Origin: Paraburkholderia diazotrophica
GTDB taxonomy: Bacteria > Pseudomonadota > Gammaproteobacteria > Burkholderiales > Burkholderiaceae
Length of the DNA: 64,000 bases
NCBI RefSeq assembly: GCF_900108945.1
Contig: NZ_FNYE01000025.1
Location: 1-64,000 of the forward strand
Direction: 5' to 3'
The notes under the pieces are model-generated. The model was not told the origin of the DNA. It saw only the letters and a program-made list of their open reading frames with translations, and did no database searches. Below are positions 1-8,115 of the stretch, in pieces. Numbering within the stretch: the stretch's first letter is position 1; the number at the start of each line of letters is the position of its first letter. A program made the translations under genes and the position numbers.

Positions 1-158
1 CTTTCTTTGCCGCCGCAAAGAAAGTAAGCAAAGAAAGCGGGCTCACACCGCCAGTGCTTGACCTTTACCCACGGGCTCTCAACGTCCCCACGCTTCACAC
101 GGCAAAGTACTGGTCAATGTGCGTTGCCATCGCGTTGATCAAACGCCTCACCCGCTTC
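1..158. repeat. Left arm of a long inverted repeat
   Basis: This arm pairs with the reverse complement of 363-520 over 158 positions with only a handful of mismatches, for example around 63-64, 102-108 and 122. The first 24 bases are themselves a near-palindrome (CTTTCTTTGC...GCAAAGAAAG). Because the arm begins at base 1, the element may continue left of the window. Both arms can be read as the same short peptide, which is a by-product of the symmetry and not evidence of a gene. From memory, sequences with this CTTTCTTTGCCGCC start recur between genes in Paraburkholderia; I could not check this here. Confidence 0.85.
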
Positions 159-362
159 GTGCGCGTGCATCGCGGCCCGCGACATCGAATATTCTCGGCC
201 CCTTTGCGGCAAACTGTGTGTAGGCATTCGCACCGCACAGGACACCCTCGCTACGCGATGCGGCTCAAGTGCGGGCGTTGCCCTGTACGACGCAGCGACC
301 TCATTCACTACCGACATGCGGCGCTGAAACGTCCGATACACTTGGCGATGCCAAGGGTGCAT

Positions 363-520
363 GAAGCGGGTGAGGCGTTTGATCAACGCGATGGCAACAC
401 ACATTGACCAGTACTTTGCCGTATGAAGGATGGGGACGTTGAGAGCCCGTGGGTAATCGTCAAGCACTGGCGGTGTGAGCCCGCTTTCTTTGCTTACTTT
501 CTTTGCGGCGGCAAAGAAAG
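363..520. repeat. Right arm of the long inverted repeat
   Basis: This is the reverse-complement copy of 1-158. The 204-bp centre (159-362) is not part of the duplication and shows no convincing gene. The arm ends in GCAAAGAAAG at 511-520. It is followed by a GC-rich stretch (521-590) and then the fliA terminator. The whole 1-520 unit could fold into one large hairpin. It carries no transposase, so it would be a non-autonomous or purely structural element. Confidence 0.85.
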
Positions 521-621
521 TGAGTGCCGCCCCGCACAGGGGCAACGCCCGCGCCGCGAGGCGCATAAGCGGATGCCAGCGGCAGCCTAAAAAAACTAGC
601 GTCGCAGACACAAAAAACAAA

Positions 622-645
622 AGCCGACCTTAAAAAAGATCGGCT
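622..645 (-). terminator. Terminator of the fliA end of the flagellar operon
   Basis: Read on the minus strand, AGCCGA...TCGGCT forms a stem with a short A/T-rich inner helix. It is followed by a T-rich tract (complement of the A run at 611-621). It lies about 45 bases past the fliA stop codon, where rho-independent termination of the flhB-flhA...flhF-flhG-fliA direction is expected. Confidence 0.75.
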
Positions 646-688
646 CTGACAGAAAGAAAAAACCACCCGCAAGGGCAAAAACAAAAAA

Positions 689-1423
689 TCAATTAGTCTC
701 CGCCGAAGCCCAAGCCTGCTCGCGCAAGCGAGTCCTCAACCGTGCGACGGCCTGCGAATGCAACTGACACACCCGCGACTCGCTGACCTCCATCACCGCC
801 CCGATCTCGCGCAGATTCAACCCACGCTCGTAGTAAAGCGACATCAGCAGCTTCTCGCGCTCCGGCAGCCTGTCGATCGCCTCGACCAGCGCGCCGCGCA
901 AGCTCTCGTCGAGCAGCGCCGACAGCGGATCGGAGTGATCGACGCAATAGCGGTCCAGAAACGGTTCATCGTCCGCGGAACGATCGAAGTCCTCGTAGTA
1001 GATCAGCTGGCTGCCGTGCAGATCCTGCAGCATCGACTGATACTCTTCGAGCGGCATCTTCAGATGCTCGGCAATCTCCGCCTCGCTCGCCGATCGGCCC
1101 AGCGACTGCTCGACCTTGTGCACGGCCGTCTCGACCTCGCGCGACGTGCGGCGCAAGCTGCGCGGCAGCCAGTCGTTGCTGCGCAGCTCGTCGAGCATCG
1201 CGCCGCGAATCCGCTGGCTCGCGTACGTCTCGAACTGCGCGCCCTGGTCTTCCTTGTAGCGGCTCGCTGCATCCAGCAGGCCAATCATGCCCGCCTGGAT
1301 CAGATCGTCGAGGTCCACGCTCGCCGGCATCTTCGCGACGAGCTGCAAGCCGAGACGGCGCACCAGCGGCGCGTATTTCGTCAAAACGTCGGCCTGCGAA
1401 ATCTTTCCTTGAGCGTTGTACAT
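689..1423 (-). CDS. fliA: RNA polymerase sigma factor FliA (sigma-28)
   Basis: FliA is the flagellar sigma factor that directs RNA polymerase to late flagellar, motility and chemotaxis promoters. The 244-aa protein has the sigma-70-family order: region 2 near residues 15-85 (DLDDLIQAGMIGLLDAASRY, then the FETYASQRIRGAMLDELR motif), region 3 near 95-150, and region 4 helix-turn-helix near 190-235 (LNLREIGAVMEVSESRVCQL). Length is normal for FliA. The ATG at 1423 has a strong ribosome site (AAGGGGAG). The gene starts 25 bases after flhG, so the two are likely co-transcribed. Its target promoters are visible here before motA, the fliT-like gene and fliC. FlgM, its anti-sigma factor, is not in the window. 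Confidence 0.97.
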   Translation of the reverse strand: MYNAQGKISQADVLTKYAPLVRRLGLQLVAKMPASVDLDDLIQAGMIGLLDAASRYKEDQGAQFETYASQRIRGAMLDELRSNDWLPRSLRRTSREVETAVHKVEQSLGRSASEAEIAEHLKMPLEEYQSMLQDLHGSQLIYYEDFDRSADDEPFLDRYCVDHSDPLSALLDESLRGALVEAIDRLPEREKLLMSLYYERGLNLREIGAVMEVSESRVCQLHSQAVARLRTRLREQAWASAETN

Positions 1424-1448
1424 CGTGCTCCCCTTGTTCTTGCCGCCT

Positions 1449-2330
1449 TCAGGCGTGCTGCGCGGACGGTTGATCGGCGAATTGCGCCGCTGTCACCGCC
1501 GCCGGCGGCACACTGTGCGCCCGTGACGAAATCGCTGGCCGCATCGGCCAGTACTGCAGTTCGGCTGCGATATGCCGAAAGTCGCGCGCAGCAGGTGCCG
1601 ATGGGAACGCATCGACGACGCAGCGCGACAACTCCATGGCTCTCGCCATCAAAGGCTCGGATGAGACGCAGCCCGCCTCCTCCAGCGATACGGCGAGGTA
1701 GCGCCCCGCCACGCCCGCCAGGTTTTCAAACGCGACATGCGCATCGGTCATGCTCTGCACGTGATTCATCAGCACGCGAAACTGCGCAATCGCATGCGAA
1801 AAATGCAGACGCTTCATGCACGCATACGCATCGGTGATCGCCTGCGCCGCGACGCGCGTGACGACCATCACGTCATGCGACTGCCTCGCGAGCGCCGACA
1901 ACGCGCCCTCGCGGTCCACCTGCGCATCGATCAGCACGACATCGGCCGATCCGCTCAGCACCACGCCCAGCTGCTCCTTCGTGCAACTCTCGCAATTGCC
2001 CCGCGACGCGGCCAGCACTGCAAAGCCGAGCGGATGCCGTCCCGCCGCGTCTTCGAGCGTCATCTCGCCGCGCATCACCGCGGAGAAATTGCCCGCGCCC
2101 CGCACGCCGCCGAGGGTCGCGCTCACCGAGCGATCGCCCAGGCATTCGTCGATCACCAGCACGTCCTTGCCTTGCTCCGCGAGCGCCGCCGCGAGATTCA
2201 CCACCGTCGTCGTCGCGCCCACTCCGCGTGTGCCGCCCGCTACCGCAACGACCCGCGAGCCGGCGCGCGCGAGCAGCCGCCGCAGTCCTTCTGCCTGATC
2301 CTGCACAAACTTATCCAAAGCGAACCTCAT
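1449..2330 (-). CDS. flhG: Flagellar number regulator FlhG (MinD/ParA-like), altered P-loop
   Basis: FlhG (FleN/YlxH) is a MinD-like ATPase that works with FlhF to set flagellar number and position. The 293-aa protein opens with the FlhG-type start (MRFALDKFVQDQAEGLRRLL), followed by a ParA-type P-loop region near residue 40. The usual KGGVGKTT is here GGTRGVGATTT, so both the signature lysine and the Walker A lysine are replaced. Later motifs (VLVIDECLGD, DVVLIDAQVD) keep the MinD fold. I chose ATG 2330 over a GTG at 2414 because the extra 28 residues are arginine-rich read-through of flhF sequence. The start overlaps the flhF end by 20 bases, suggesting translational coupling. The name is secure from context; ATP binding is doubtful. 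Confidence 0.9.
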   Translation of the reverse strand: MRFALDKFVQDQAEGLRRLLARAGSRVVAVAGGTRGVGATTTVVNLAAALAEQGKDVLVIDECLGDRSVSATLGGVRGAGNFSAVMRGEMTLEDAAGRHPLGFAVLAASRGNCESCTKEQLGVVLSGSADVVLIDAQVDREGALSALARQSHDVMVVTRVAAQAITDAYACMKRLHFSHAIAQFRVLMNHVQSMTDAHVAFENLAGVAGRYLAVSLEEAGCVSSEPLMARAMELSRCVVDAFPSAPAARDFRHIAAELQYWPMRPAISSRAHSVPPAAVTAAQFADQPSAQHA

Positions 2331-4212
2331 GCAGATCGGCGGTCGAACGGGCCGACAGCGCCGACAGCAGCGCCGGCACGTCCTCGTCCTGCGGGACGAA
2401 CGGCGAGTTGTCACGCGGAATGCAGAAAGCGCTCTTAATGAGGAATTTCTTCGTCGCGACGTACAGGTTCTCGGGCACCTTCTGTCCCGTCGACACGTAA
2501 TGCACGGACAGCTTGTAGCGGATCACCGTATCGAGCACCGCACCGAGATTCGTCGCTTCGTCGAGCTTGGTCAGGATGCAGCCGGCGAGCGGCTGCTGGT
2601 CCGGCGCGTTCTGATAGGCCTGCACGACTTCGTTCAGCGTGTCGCCGTGGCTCGTCGCGTTCAGCAGCAGCAGGCGCTGCACGGGCTGGCCTGCGCGGCA
2701 CAGCATCGCGATCTGGTCGGAGACGAGCCGGTCGCGCTGGCTCATGCCGATCGTGTCGATCAGCACGATATGTTTGTTGCGCAGCTCGGAGAGCGCGAGC
2801 TGAAGGTCGGCGCTGTCCTTCACCGCATGCACCGACACGCCCAGGATCTTGCCGAAGATGCGCAGCTGCTCGTGGCCGCCGATCCGGTAGCTGTCGGTCG
2901 TGAGCAGCGCGACCTTGCTTGCGCCGAATCGCATTACGCAACGCGCCGCGAGCTTCGCGGTCGTCGTGGTCTTGCCGACGCCCGTCGGACCCATCAGCGC
3001 GAACACGCCGCCGCGCTCCATCAGCGCGTCTTCGTTCTCCATCACGGGCACGTTCGATTCGAGCACCGTCTTCACCCAATCGAGGCCCTCGTCCATGCTT
3101 TCGACGTCGGGCAGATTGTCGATCACCATCTTCACAAGCTGGGCCGAGAAGCCGGCTGCGAACAAATGCTTCGTCAATGCCGCATGCGTCGGGCTGCGGC
3201 GCTGGCGATCGGCCCATTGCAGGCCCGCGAACTGCTCTTCCATCATGCCGCGCATCGACGTGAGCTCGTTCATCACGGTCTCGTTGACCATCTGCTCGAT
3301 ACGCGATTTCACCGATTCCATCAGCTCGGCGGCCGACTTCGGCGTCATTTCGGCGGCTGCGTTCCGGCGTGCATCCGCCGAATGGGTGATGTCGCCTGCG
3401 ACGTCGTACGCGGCGGGCGTGTTCTTCTGCGATGCGCGGCGCGCGGCAAGTTGCGCGGCTTCGCGCGCCCACTCGGGCGTCGCACCTTCGTTGACGGCCG
3501 GCTCGCGCGGATCGACGGGCGTGCCCAGGCCGCGTGCGATCGCGGCAGCGGGCGTCATCGTCGGATTGGCGGCGGGGACCACGTCCTTGGCCGCGATGCG
3601 GCGCGCGTGATCGATCAGCCACGGATTCGTTTCGGCCATCGTGCGCGGACGGACGGGCACTTCCGGCATCGCAGGCTTGCTTGCCACGGAAGGCGCAGCC
3701 GATGCATCCGCGCGCAGTTCGACGCGTACGTCATCGGTTGCGCGCGCAGCGTTCGATGCGCCCATCGGCTTGCTGTCGCTTGCCGGGTTTTCGCCGGCGG
3801 CGATCGTCGTGCCTTGCGGGCCGGCCTTCTCTTCGCTCGCGGCCGGCATGCGCTCGGTGCCCGCTTCCGGGCTCGCGCCGAACACCGACGAGAACACGTC
3901 GGGCATCGCGCTCGCGTATGGGTTGACGGGCATCGACGGCATCGGCGCGCGCGTGGCGGCGCCTGCGTTCATCGCGGGACCGGCGATCAGCGCCGTGCCT
4001 GCCGACGCGCTTGCGCCCGTCATGGTCATCGCGGCGCTTTCCTGCGCGCGCGGCGCGATTGCGTTCAGGTCCCGGTCGGCGACCGCGACGATTTCGACGG
4101 TTCCATCTTCATTCGTGCGATTCGACAATACGACTGCATCGGAGCCCAATGCCTCGCGGACGAGACGCAGCGCGTCACGACTCGTTGCACCGACAAATTT
4201 ACGAATGTTCAA
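2311..4212 (-). CDS. flhF: Flagellar biosynthesis GTPase FlhF
   Basis: FlhF is an SRP-type GTPase at the cell pole that helps place the flagellum. The 633-aa protein begins MNIRKFVGATSRDALRLVRE, typical of FlhF. It has a long low-complexity Ala/Pro-rich basic region (about 60-300), an N domain, and a C-terminal NG GTPase domain with P-loop GPTGVGKT at about 408-415, DTIGM (G3) and TKLDEA (G4). The start codon is TTG (4210-4212) preceded by GGAGAA, an unusual initiator that may limit expression. It precedes flhG with a 20-base overlap and follows flhA after a 382-base gap, so it may have its own promoter. Length is at the long end for the family because of the middle region. Confidence 0.96.
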   Translation of the reverse strand: MNIRKFVGATSRDALRLVREALGSDAVVLSNRTNEDGTVEIVAVADRDLNAIAPRAQESAAMTMTGASASAGTALIAGPAMNAGAATRAPMPSMPVNPYASAMPDVFSSVFGASPEAGTERMPAASEEKAGPQGTTIAAGENPASDSKPMGASNAARATDDVRVELRADASAAPSVASKPAMPEVPVRPRTMAETNPWLIDHARRIAAKDVVPAANPTMTPAAAIARGLGTPVDPREPAVNEGATPEWAREAAQLAARRASQKNTPAAYDVAGDITHSADARRNAAAEMTPKSAAELMESVKSRIEQMVNETVMNELTSMRGMMEEQFAGLQWADRQRRSPTHAALTKHLFAAGFSAQLVKMVIDNLPDVESMDEGLDWVKTVLESNVPVMENEDALMERGGVFALMGPTGVGKTTTTAKLAARCVMRFGASKVALLTTDSYRIGGHEQLRIFGKILGVSVHAVKDSADLQLALSELRNKHIVLIDTIGMSQRDRLVSDQIAMLCRAGQPVQRLLLLNATSHGDTLNEVVQAYQNAPDQQPLAGCILTKLDEATNLGAVLDTVIRYKLSVHYVSTGQKVPENLYVATKKFLIKSAFCIPRDNSPFVPQDEDVPALLSALSARSTADLHEVRFG

Positions 4213-4594
4213 GCTGGTTCTCCGATGAGCAGCGCGGACTGGCGATATACCGTTTCCCGATGAGATGAATTATTGCGAAAGACGTCCACCGCCCATCGGG
4301 CAATAAAGACGGTGAAACGCTGGCAATTCACGCATTCGGCGCCCGCTCTGAACGCCGGGAATAATCATTGAAGCCGGCCGATCCAATCGGCAACGCGCAC
4401 AACTCACCGGCGCCAACGGGCGCGAAGCCTTGCGCATCAAGGCGCCGTGCGGGCCAGTCAAAAAGGCATGCTGCGCGAAGCGGACCGGCCTTAATCGGAC
4501 GCACTCTCCGCGAGACAGCGGCGGGCATTGCCATGGCGATCATCGCGAGGAGCCGCGTGCGCGCCGTGAGAACGGCACGCGAACGCGCCCAGAC
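4213..4594. other. Intergenic region between flhA and flhF
   Basis: No convincing gene lies here. Short minus-strand frames of 63-71 codons lack a good ribosome site and protein-like composition. The stretch is long for an operon interior, so it may carry the flhF promoter. I did not find a sigma-28 site. At 4355-4366 it contains the minus-strand string GATTATTCCCGG, which is almost repeated upstream of flhB (see findings). Confidence 0.6.
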
Positions 4595-6697
4595 TCACCC
4601 TTGCATGCCGATCACGTTGACGACCCGCACATGCCGCGTATCGGGCACTTCTGCGTACGACAGCACCTTCAACTGCGGGAGGCTGCGTCGCAGGAAACGC
4701 GCGAGCATCGCGCGCAGCGAATGCTGGACGAGCATCACAGGCGCGAGACCGATGTTCTGCTGACGCGTCATCGCCTTTTGCGTCTCCATCAGCAGCGTAT
4801 TCGCGAGACCCGGTTCGAGGCCGGGGTTCGCGCCCGTGTTGAGCGCCTGGCTCAGGAGCCGCTCCAGATGCGCGTCGAGTCCCATCACCTGGATGTCGCC
4901 ATTGCCGGGGAACCACTGCTGCGTGATCGCGCGGCCCAGCGCAAGGCGTACGGCCGCCGTGAGATCGTGCGGATCGGTGAGCTTCGGCGCGTGCTCCGAC
5001 AGCGCTTCGAGGATCGTGCGCATGTCGCGGATCGGCACGCCTTCTTCCAGCAGGTTCTGCAGCACCTTTTGCAGCGTCGCGACGGGAATCACCTTCGGCA
5101 CGACATCGTCGACGAGGGGCGCCGCGTCCTTCTGCATCCGCTCGATCAGCGCCTGCACTTCCTGGCGGCCGAGCAGTTCCGCCGCGTGCGTGACGACGAG
5201 GTGATTCAGGTGAGTCGCGACGACCGTGCTCGAATCGACCACCGTGTAGCCGTACACCTGCGCCTGTTCACGCAGGTTCGTGTCGATCCAGGTCGCGGGC
5301 AGGCCGAACGCCGGGTCCTGGGTGGGCGTGCCGGGCAGCGCGGCCGTGACCTGGCCGGGATTGATCGCGAGCCATTGGCCCGGATACGCCTCGCCGACAC
5401 CCACTTCGACGCCCTTGAGCGCGATCCGGTAGCCGTTCGGGCGCAGCTCCAGGTTGTCGCGGATATGAATGACGGGCGGCAGGAAGCCGATTTCCTGCGC
5501 GAACTTCTTGCGGATGTTCTTGATGCGCTTGAGCAGTTCGCCGTCCGAGTTCTTGTCGACGAGCGGGATCAGCCGGTAGCCGACCTCGAGTCCGAGCGCG
5601 TCGATCATCGTCACGTCGTCCCAGCTGGCTTCCGCCGCTTCCGTCGGCGCGAGCGCCTGCGGCACGACATCGACGAGCGCGGCAGCCGACTTGCTCTGCG
5701 CGGCGCGCTTCTTCATCGTGCGGCCGAGCTGGATCGCGCCGCCGCCCAGCAGCAGAAACGCGAAGTGCGGCATGTTCGGGATCAGGCCCATCAGCACGAG
5801 GATCGAGCCCGTGATCGTCAGCACGCGCGGGTTCGTGAAGAGCTGGCCCGTCAGCTGGGTGCCGATGTCTTCGTCGGTGGCGACGCGCGACACGATCACG
5901 CCCGCCGCCGTCGAAATGACGAGCGACGGAATCTGCGCGACGAGGCCGTCGCCGATCGTGAGCAGCGTGTAGGTCTTGCCTGCATCGCCGAAATCCATGC
6001 CGTGCTGGACGATGCCGACGATCAGCCCGCCGATGATGTTGATCACCATGATCAGCAGGCCGGCGATCGCATCGCCGCGCACGAACTTGCTCGCGCCGTC
6101 CATCGAGCCGTAGAACTCGGCTTCCTGCGCGACTTCCATCCGGCGCTTGCGCGCCTGTTCCTCGTTGATCATGCCTGCGTTCAGGTCGGCGTCGATCGAC
6201 ATCTGCTTGCCGGGCATCGCGTCGAGCGTGAAGCGCGCGGACACTTCCGCGATACGTCCCGCGCCCTTCGTGATCACCATGAAGTTGATGACCATCAGGA
6301 TGACGAACACGACGATGCCGACCGCGAAGTTGCCGCCGACGAGAAAGTGGCCGAACGCCTCGATCACCGCGCCCGCCGCGCCCGGCCCGGTGTGGCCTTC
6401 GAGCAGCACGATACGCGTCGACGCGACGTTCAGCGACAGCCGCAGCAGCGTCGAGAAAAGCAGCACGCTCGGGAACGCCGCGAAGTCGAGCGGCTTCATC
6501 GTGTACATGCTGACGAGCAGCACCATCACGGAAAGCGCGATGTTGAACGTGAACAGCAGATCCAGCAGAAACGGCGGCAACGGCAGGATCATCATGCCGA
6601 GGATCATGCAGATCAGAAGCGGGCCCGCCAGTGCCCGCAGGTTGGTGCCGTTCAGCGCTTCCGGCCGTCGTGAAAGGAAACCCGCGCGGGCGTTCAT
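4595..6697 (-). CDS. flhA: Flagellar type III export gate protein FlhA
   Basis: FlhA is the large inner-membrane export-gate subunit that uses the proton motive force and docks chaperone-substrate complexes. The 700-aa length is standard. The first ~330 residues hold the hydrophobic membrane segments (LLICMILGMMILPLPPFLLD, then a second run at about 60-80). The FHIPEP-family core is recognisable (YTMKPLDFAAFPSVLLFSTL, GDAIAGLLIMVINIIGG). The cytoplasmic half includes the docking domain. The ATG at 6697 overlaps the flhB stop (ATGA), so translation of the two is probably coupled. It is followed by flhF. Confidence 0.98.
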   Translation of the reverse strand: MNARAGFLSRRPEALNGTNLRALAGPLLICMILGMMILPLPPFLLDLLFTFNIALSVMVLLVSMYTMKPLDFAAFPSVLLFSTLLRLSLNVASTRIVLLEGHTGPGAAGAVIEAFGHFLVGGNFAVGIVVFVILMVINFMVITKGAGRIAEVSARFTLDAMPGKQMSIDADLNAGMINEEQARKRRMEVAQEAEFYGSMDGASKFVRGDAIAGLLIMVINIIGGLIVGIVQHGMDFGDAGKTYTLLTIGDGLVAQIPSLVISTAAGVIVSRVATDEDIGTQLTGQLFTNPRVLTITGSILVLMGLIPNMPHFAFLLLGGGAIQLGRTMKKRAAQSKSAAALVDVVPQALAPTEAAEASWDDVTMIDALGLEVGYRLIPLVDKNSDGELLKRIKNIRKKFAQEIGFLPPVIHIRDNLELRPNGYRIALKGVEVGVGEAYPGQWLAINPGQVTAALPGTPTQDPAFGLPATWIDTNLREQAQVYGYTVVDSSTVVATHLNHLVVTHAAELLGRQEVQALIERMQKDAAPLVDDVVPKVIPVATLQKVLQNLLEEGVPIRDMRTILEALSEHAPKLTDPHDLTAAVRLALGRAITQQWFPGNGDIQVMGLDAHLERLLSQALNTGANPGLEPGLANTLLMETQKAMTRQQNIGLAPVMLVQHSLRAMLARFLRRSLPQLKVLSYAEVPDTRHVRVVNVIGMQG

Positions 6698-7902
6698 GCT
6701 GATGCTCCGTTACCTTGATTGTCGCCGCCGAGCGCGTCGGCAGCTTCCTGGTGCGCTTCGTCGTCCGGCACGCCGCCCTTGTCCAGTTCCGGCGGAACGT
6801 CGAGTTCCGTCGGCGCGACGGGCGCGACGCCGCCGTCTTCCTTGAAGCGGCGCAGTTGATAGACCCATGCGAGCACTTCCGCGACGGCGCCGTACAGCGC
6901 ACCCGGAATCTCGCGATTCAGTTCGACGTTGTGATAGAGCGCGCGCGCGAGCGGCGGCGCTTCGAGCAGCGGAATGTTGTGCTCCGTCGCCAGCTCGCGG
7001 ATGCGCGCGGCCACGAGGTTCACGCCCTTCGCGACGACCTTCGGCGCGCCCATCTCGCCGTCCGTGTATTGCAGCGCGACCGCGAAGTGCGTCGGGTTCG
7101 TCACGACGACGTCGGCCTTCGGCACGTTGGCCATCATCCGGCGCCGCGCCATCGCGCGCTGCTGCGAACGCAGGCGCGCCTTCACATGCGGATCACCTTC
7201 GCTCTCACGATGCTCGCGCTTCACCTCTTCCTTCGTCATGCGCAGCTTCTTGTGGAAGTTCCACAGCTGATACGGCACGTCGAGCGCTGCGATCACGAAC
7301 ATCCCCGCGACCGTCATCGCGCAGCACACGGCGACCAGGTGGCCCGCGTTCGACAGTGCGATGTGCAGCGGCTGTGTCGCGAGCGCGAGCATGTCGTCGC
7401 GCTTGTGCCAGATCGCCAGTCCGCCGATCAGCCCGACGACGATGATCTTCGCGAGCGACATCCCGAGCTGGATCGAGCCGTTGATCGAAAAGATGCGGCC
7501 AAGGCCCGTCACGGGATTCAGGCGCTCGAAATTCGGCGATAGCGATTTGGTCGACAGCAGCCAGCCGCCGAGCGCCATCGGCGCTAGCAGCGCGGCGAGG
7601 CCAGTCAGCACGAGCATCGGCAGCAGCACGTAAAAGCCTTCGCGCGCGACCACGCCCGCGTCGGACAGCGTGCGCTTCGTATCGAAGACGGTTTCGTGAT
7701 TGAACGTGAAGGCCGCGCGCAGCATCGTCTGCACATGGTCGCCGATCATGCCCGACATGGCCCATGCGCCGAGAAAGCCGGCCGCGACGAGCGCGAACGT
7801 CGCCAGCTCCCGCGAACGCGCGACCTGCCCTTCCTCCCGCGCCTTGTCGAGGCGCCGGGGGGTGGCTGATTCGGTTTTTTCGAGGTCGCTATCCTCTGCC
7901 AA
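6694..7902 (-). CDS. flhB: Flagellar export switch protein FlhB
   Basis: FlhB is the membrane export-gate partner that switches substrate specificity from rod/hook to filament by self-cleavage at NPTH. This motif is present (VVTNPTHFAVALQY, about residue 265-278). Four hydrophobic segments occupy the first ~210 residues. I prefer the TTG at 7902, because the resulting AEDSDLEKTES start matches the conserved FlhB N-terminus and has GGAGAG just upstream. An ATG at 7929 would add nine residues. The C-terminus after the cleavage site is longer than in enteric FlhB and acidic. The stop overlaps flhA as ATGA. Homologous virulence proteins of the SctU type are excluded by the flagellar context. Confidence 0.96.
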   Translation of the reverse strand: MAEDSDLEKTESATPRRLDKAREEGQVARSRELATFALVAAGFLGAWAMSGMIGDHVQTMLRAAFTFNHETVFDTKRTLSDAGVVAREGFYVLLPMLVLTGLAALLAPMALGGWLLSTKSLSPNFERLNPVTGLGRIFSINGSIQLGMSLAKIIVVGLIGGLAIWHKRDDMLALATQPLHIALSNAGHLVAVCCAMTVAGMFVIAALDVPYQLWNFHKKLRMTKEEVKREHRESEGDPHVKARLRSQQRAMARRRMMANVPKADVVVTNPTHFAVALQYTDGEMGAPKVVAKGVNLVAARIRELATEHNIPLLEAPPLARALYHNVELNREIPGALYGAVAEVLAWVYQLRRFKEDGGVAPVAPTELDVPPELDKGGVPDDEAHQEAADALGGDNQGNGASA

Positions 7903-8084
7903 CGTGCTCTCCGGCTGCGAGGGCACCATGCCCTTTTTCAGTCAGAGCGATTATTCCCGCAGAAGTCGAGCGGCGATTGGCGGATAAAGGCGGGGAAAGG
8001 GGGGTATTTCAAACGATGGGGCGGCACGAACGTGCGCCCGGCCTGGGAACGGGAAGCGGAGGAACGTCCGCTTCCGTTCGATGC

Positions 8085-8109
8085 GCCGGCCCGCGAGGCG
8101 CGGGCCGGC
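8085..8109 (-). terminator. GC-rich hairpin after the DUF3443 gene
   Basis: A perfect 11-bp stem (GCCGGCCCGCG / CGCGGGCCGGC) with a 3-base loop lies six bases past the stop of the DUF3443 gene. It lacks a U-tract in the minus-strand sense, so it may be a weak terminator or a 3'-end stabiliser. Confidence 0.5.
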
Positions 8110-8115
8110 ACGCGA

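Noticed and set aside
114..620. Minus-strand 168-codon frame and its plus-strand mirror within the inverted repeat
   Set aside because: Both arms yield the same peptide because of the inverted symmetry; no ribosome site or domain supports a gene.
2331..2414. Longer flhG start at GTG 2414
   Set aside because: The extra residues are an arginine-rich antisense-like frame inside flhF, and the FlhG-typical start is at 2330.
4328..4543. Minus-strand 71-codon frame between flhA and flhF
   Set aside because: Composition and lack of a ribosome site fit random high-GC sequence.
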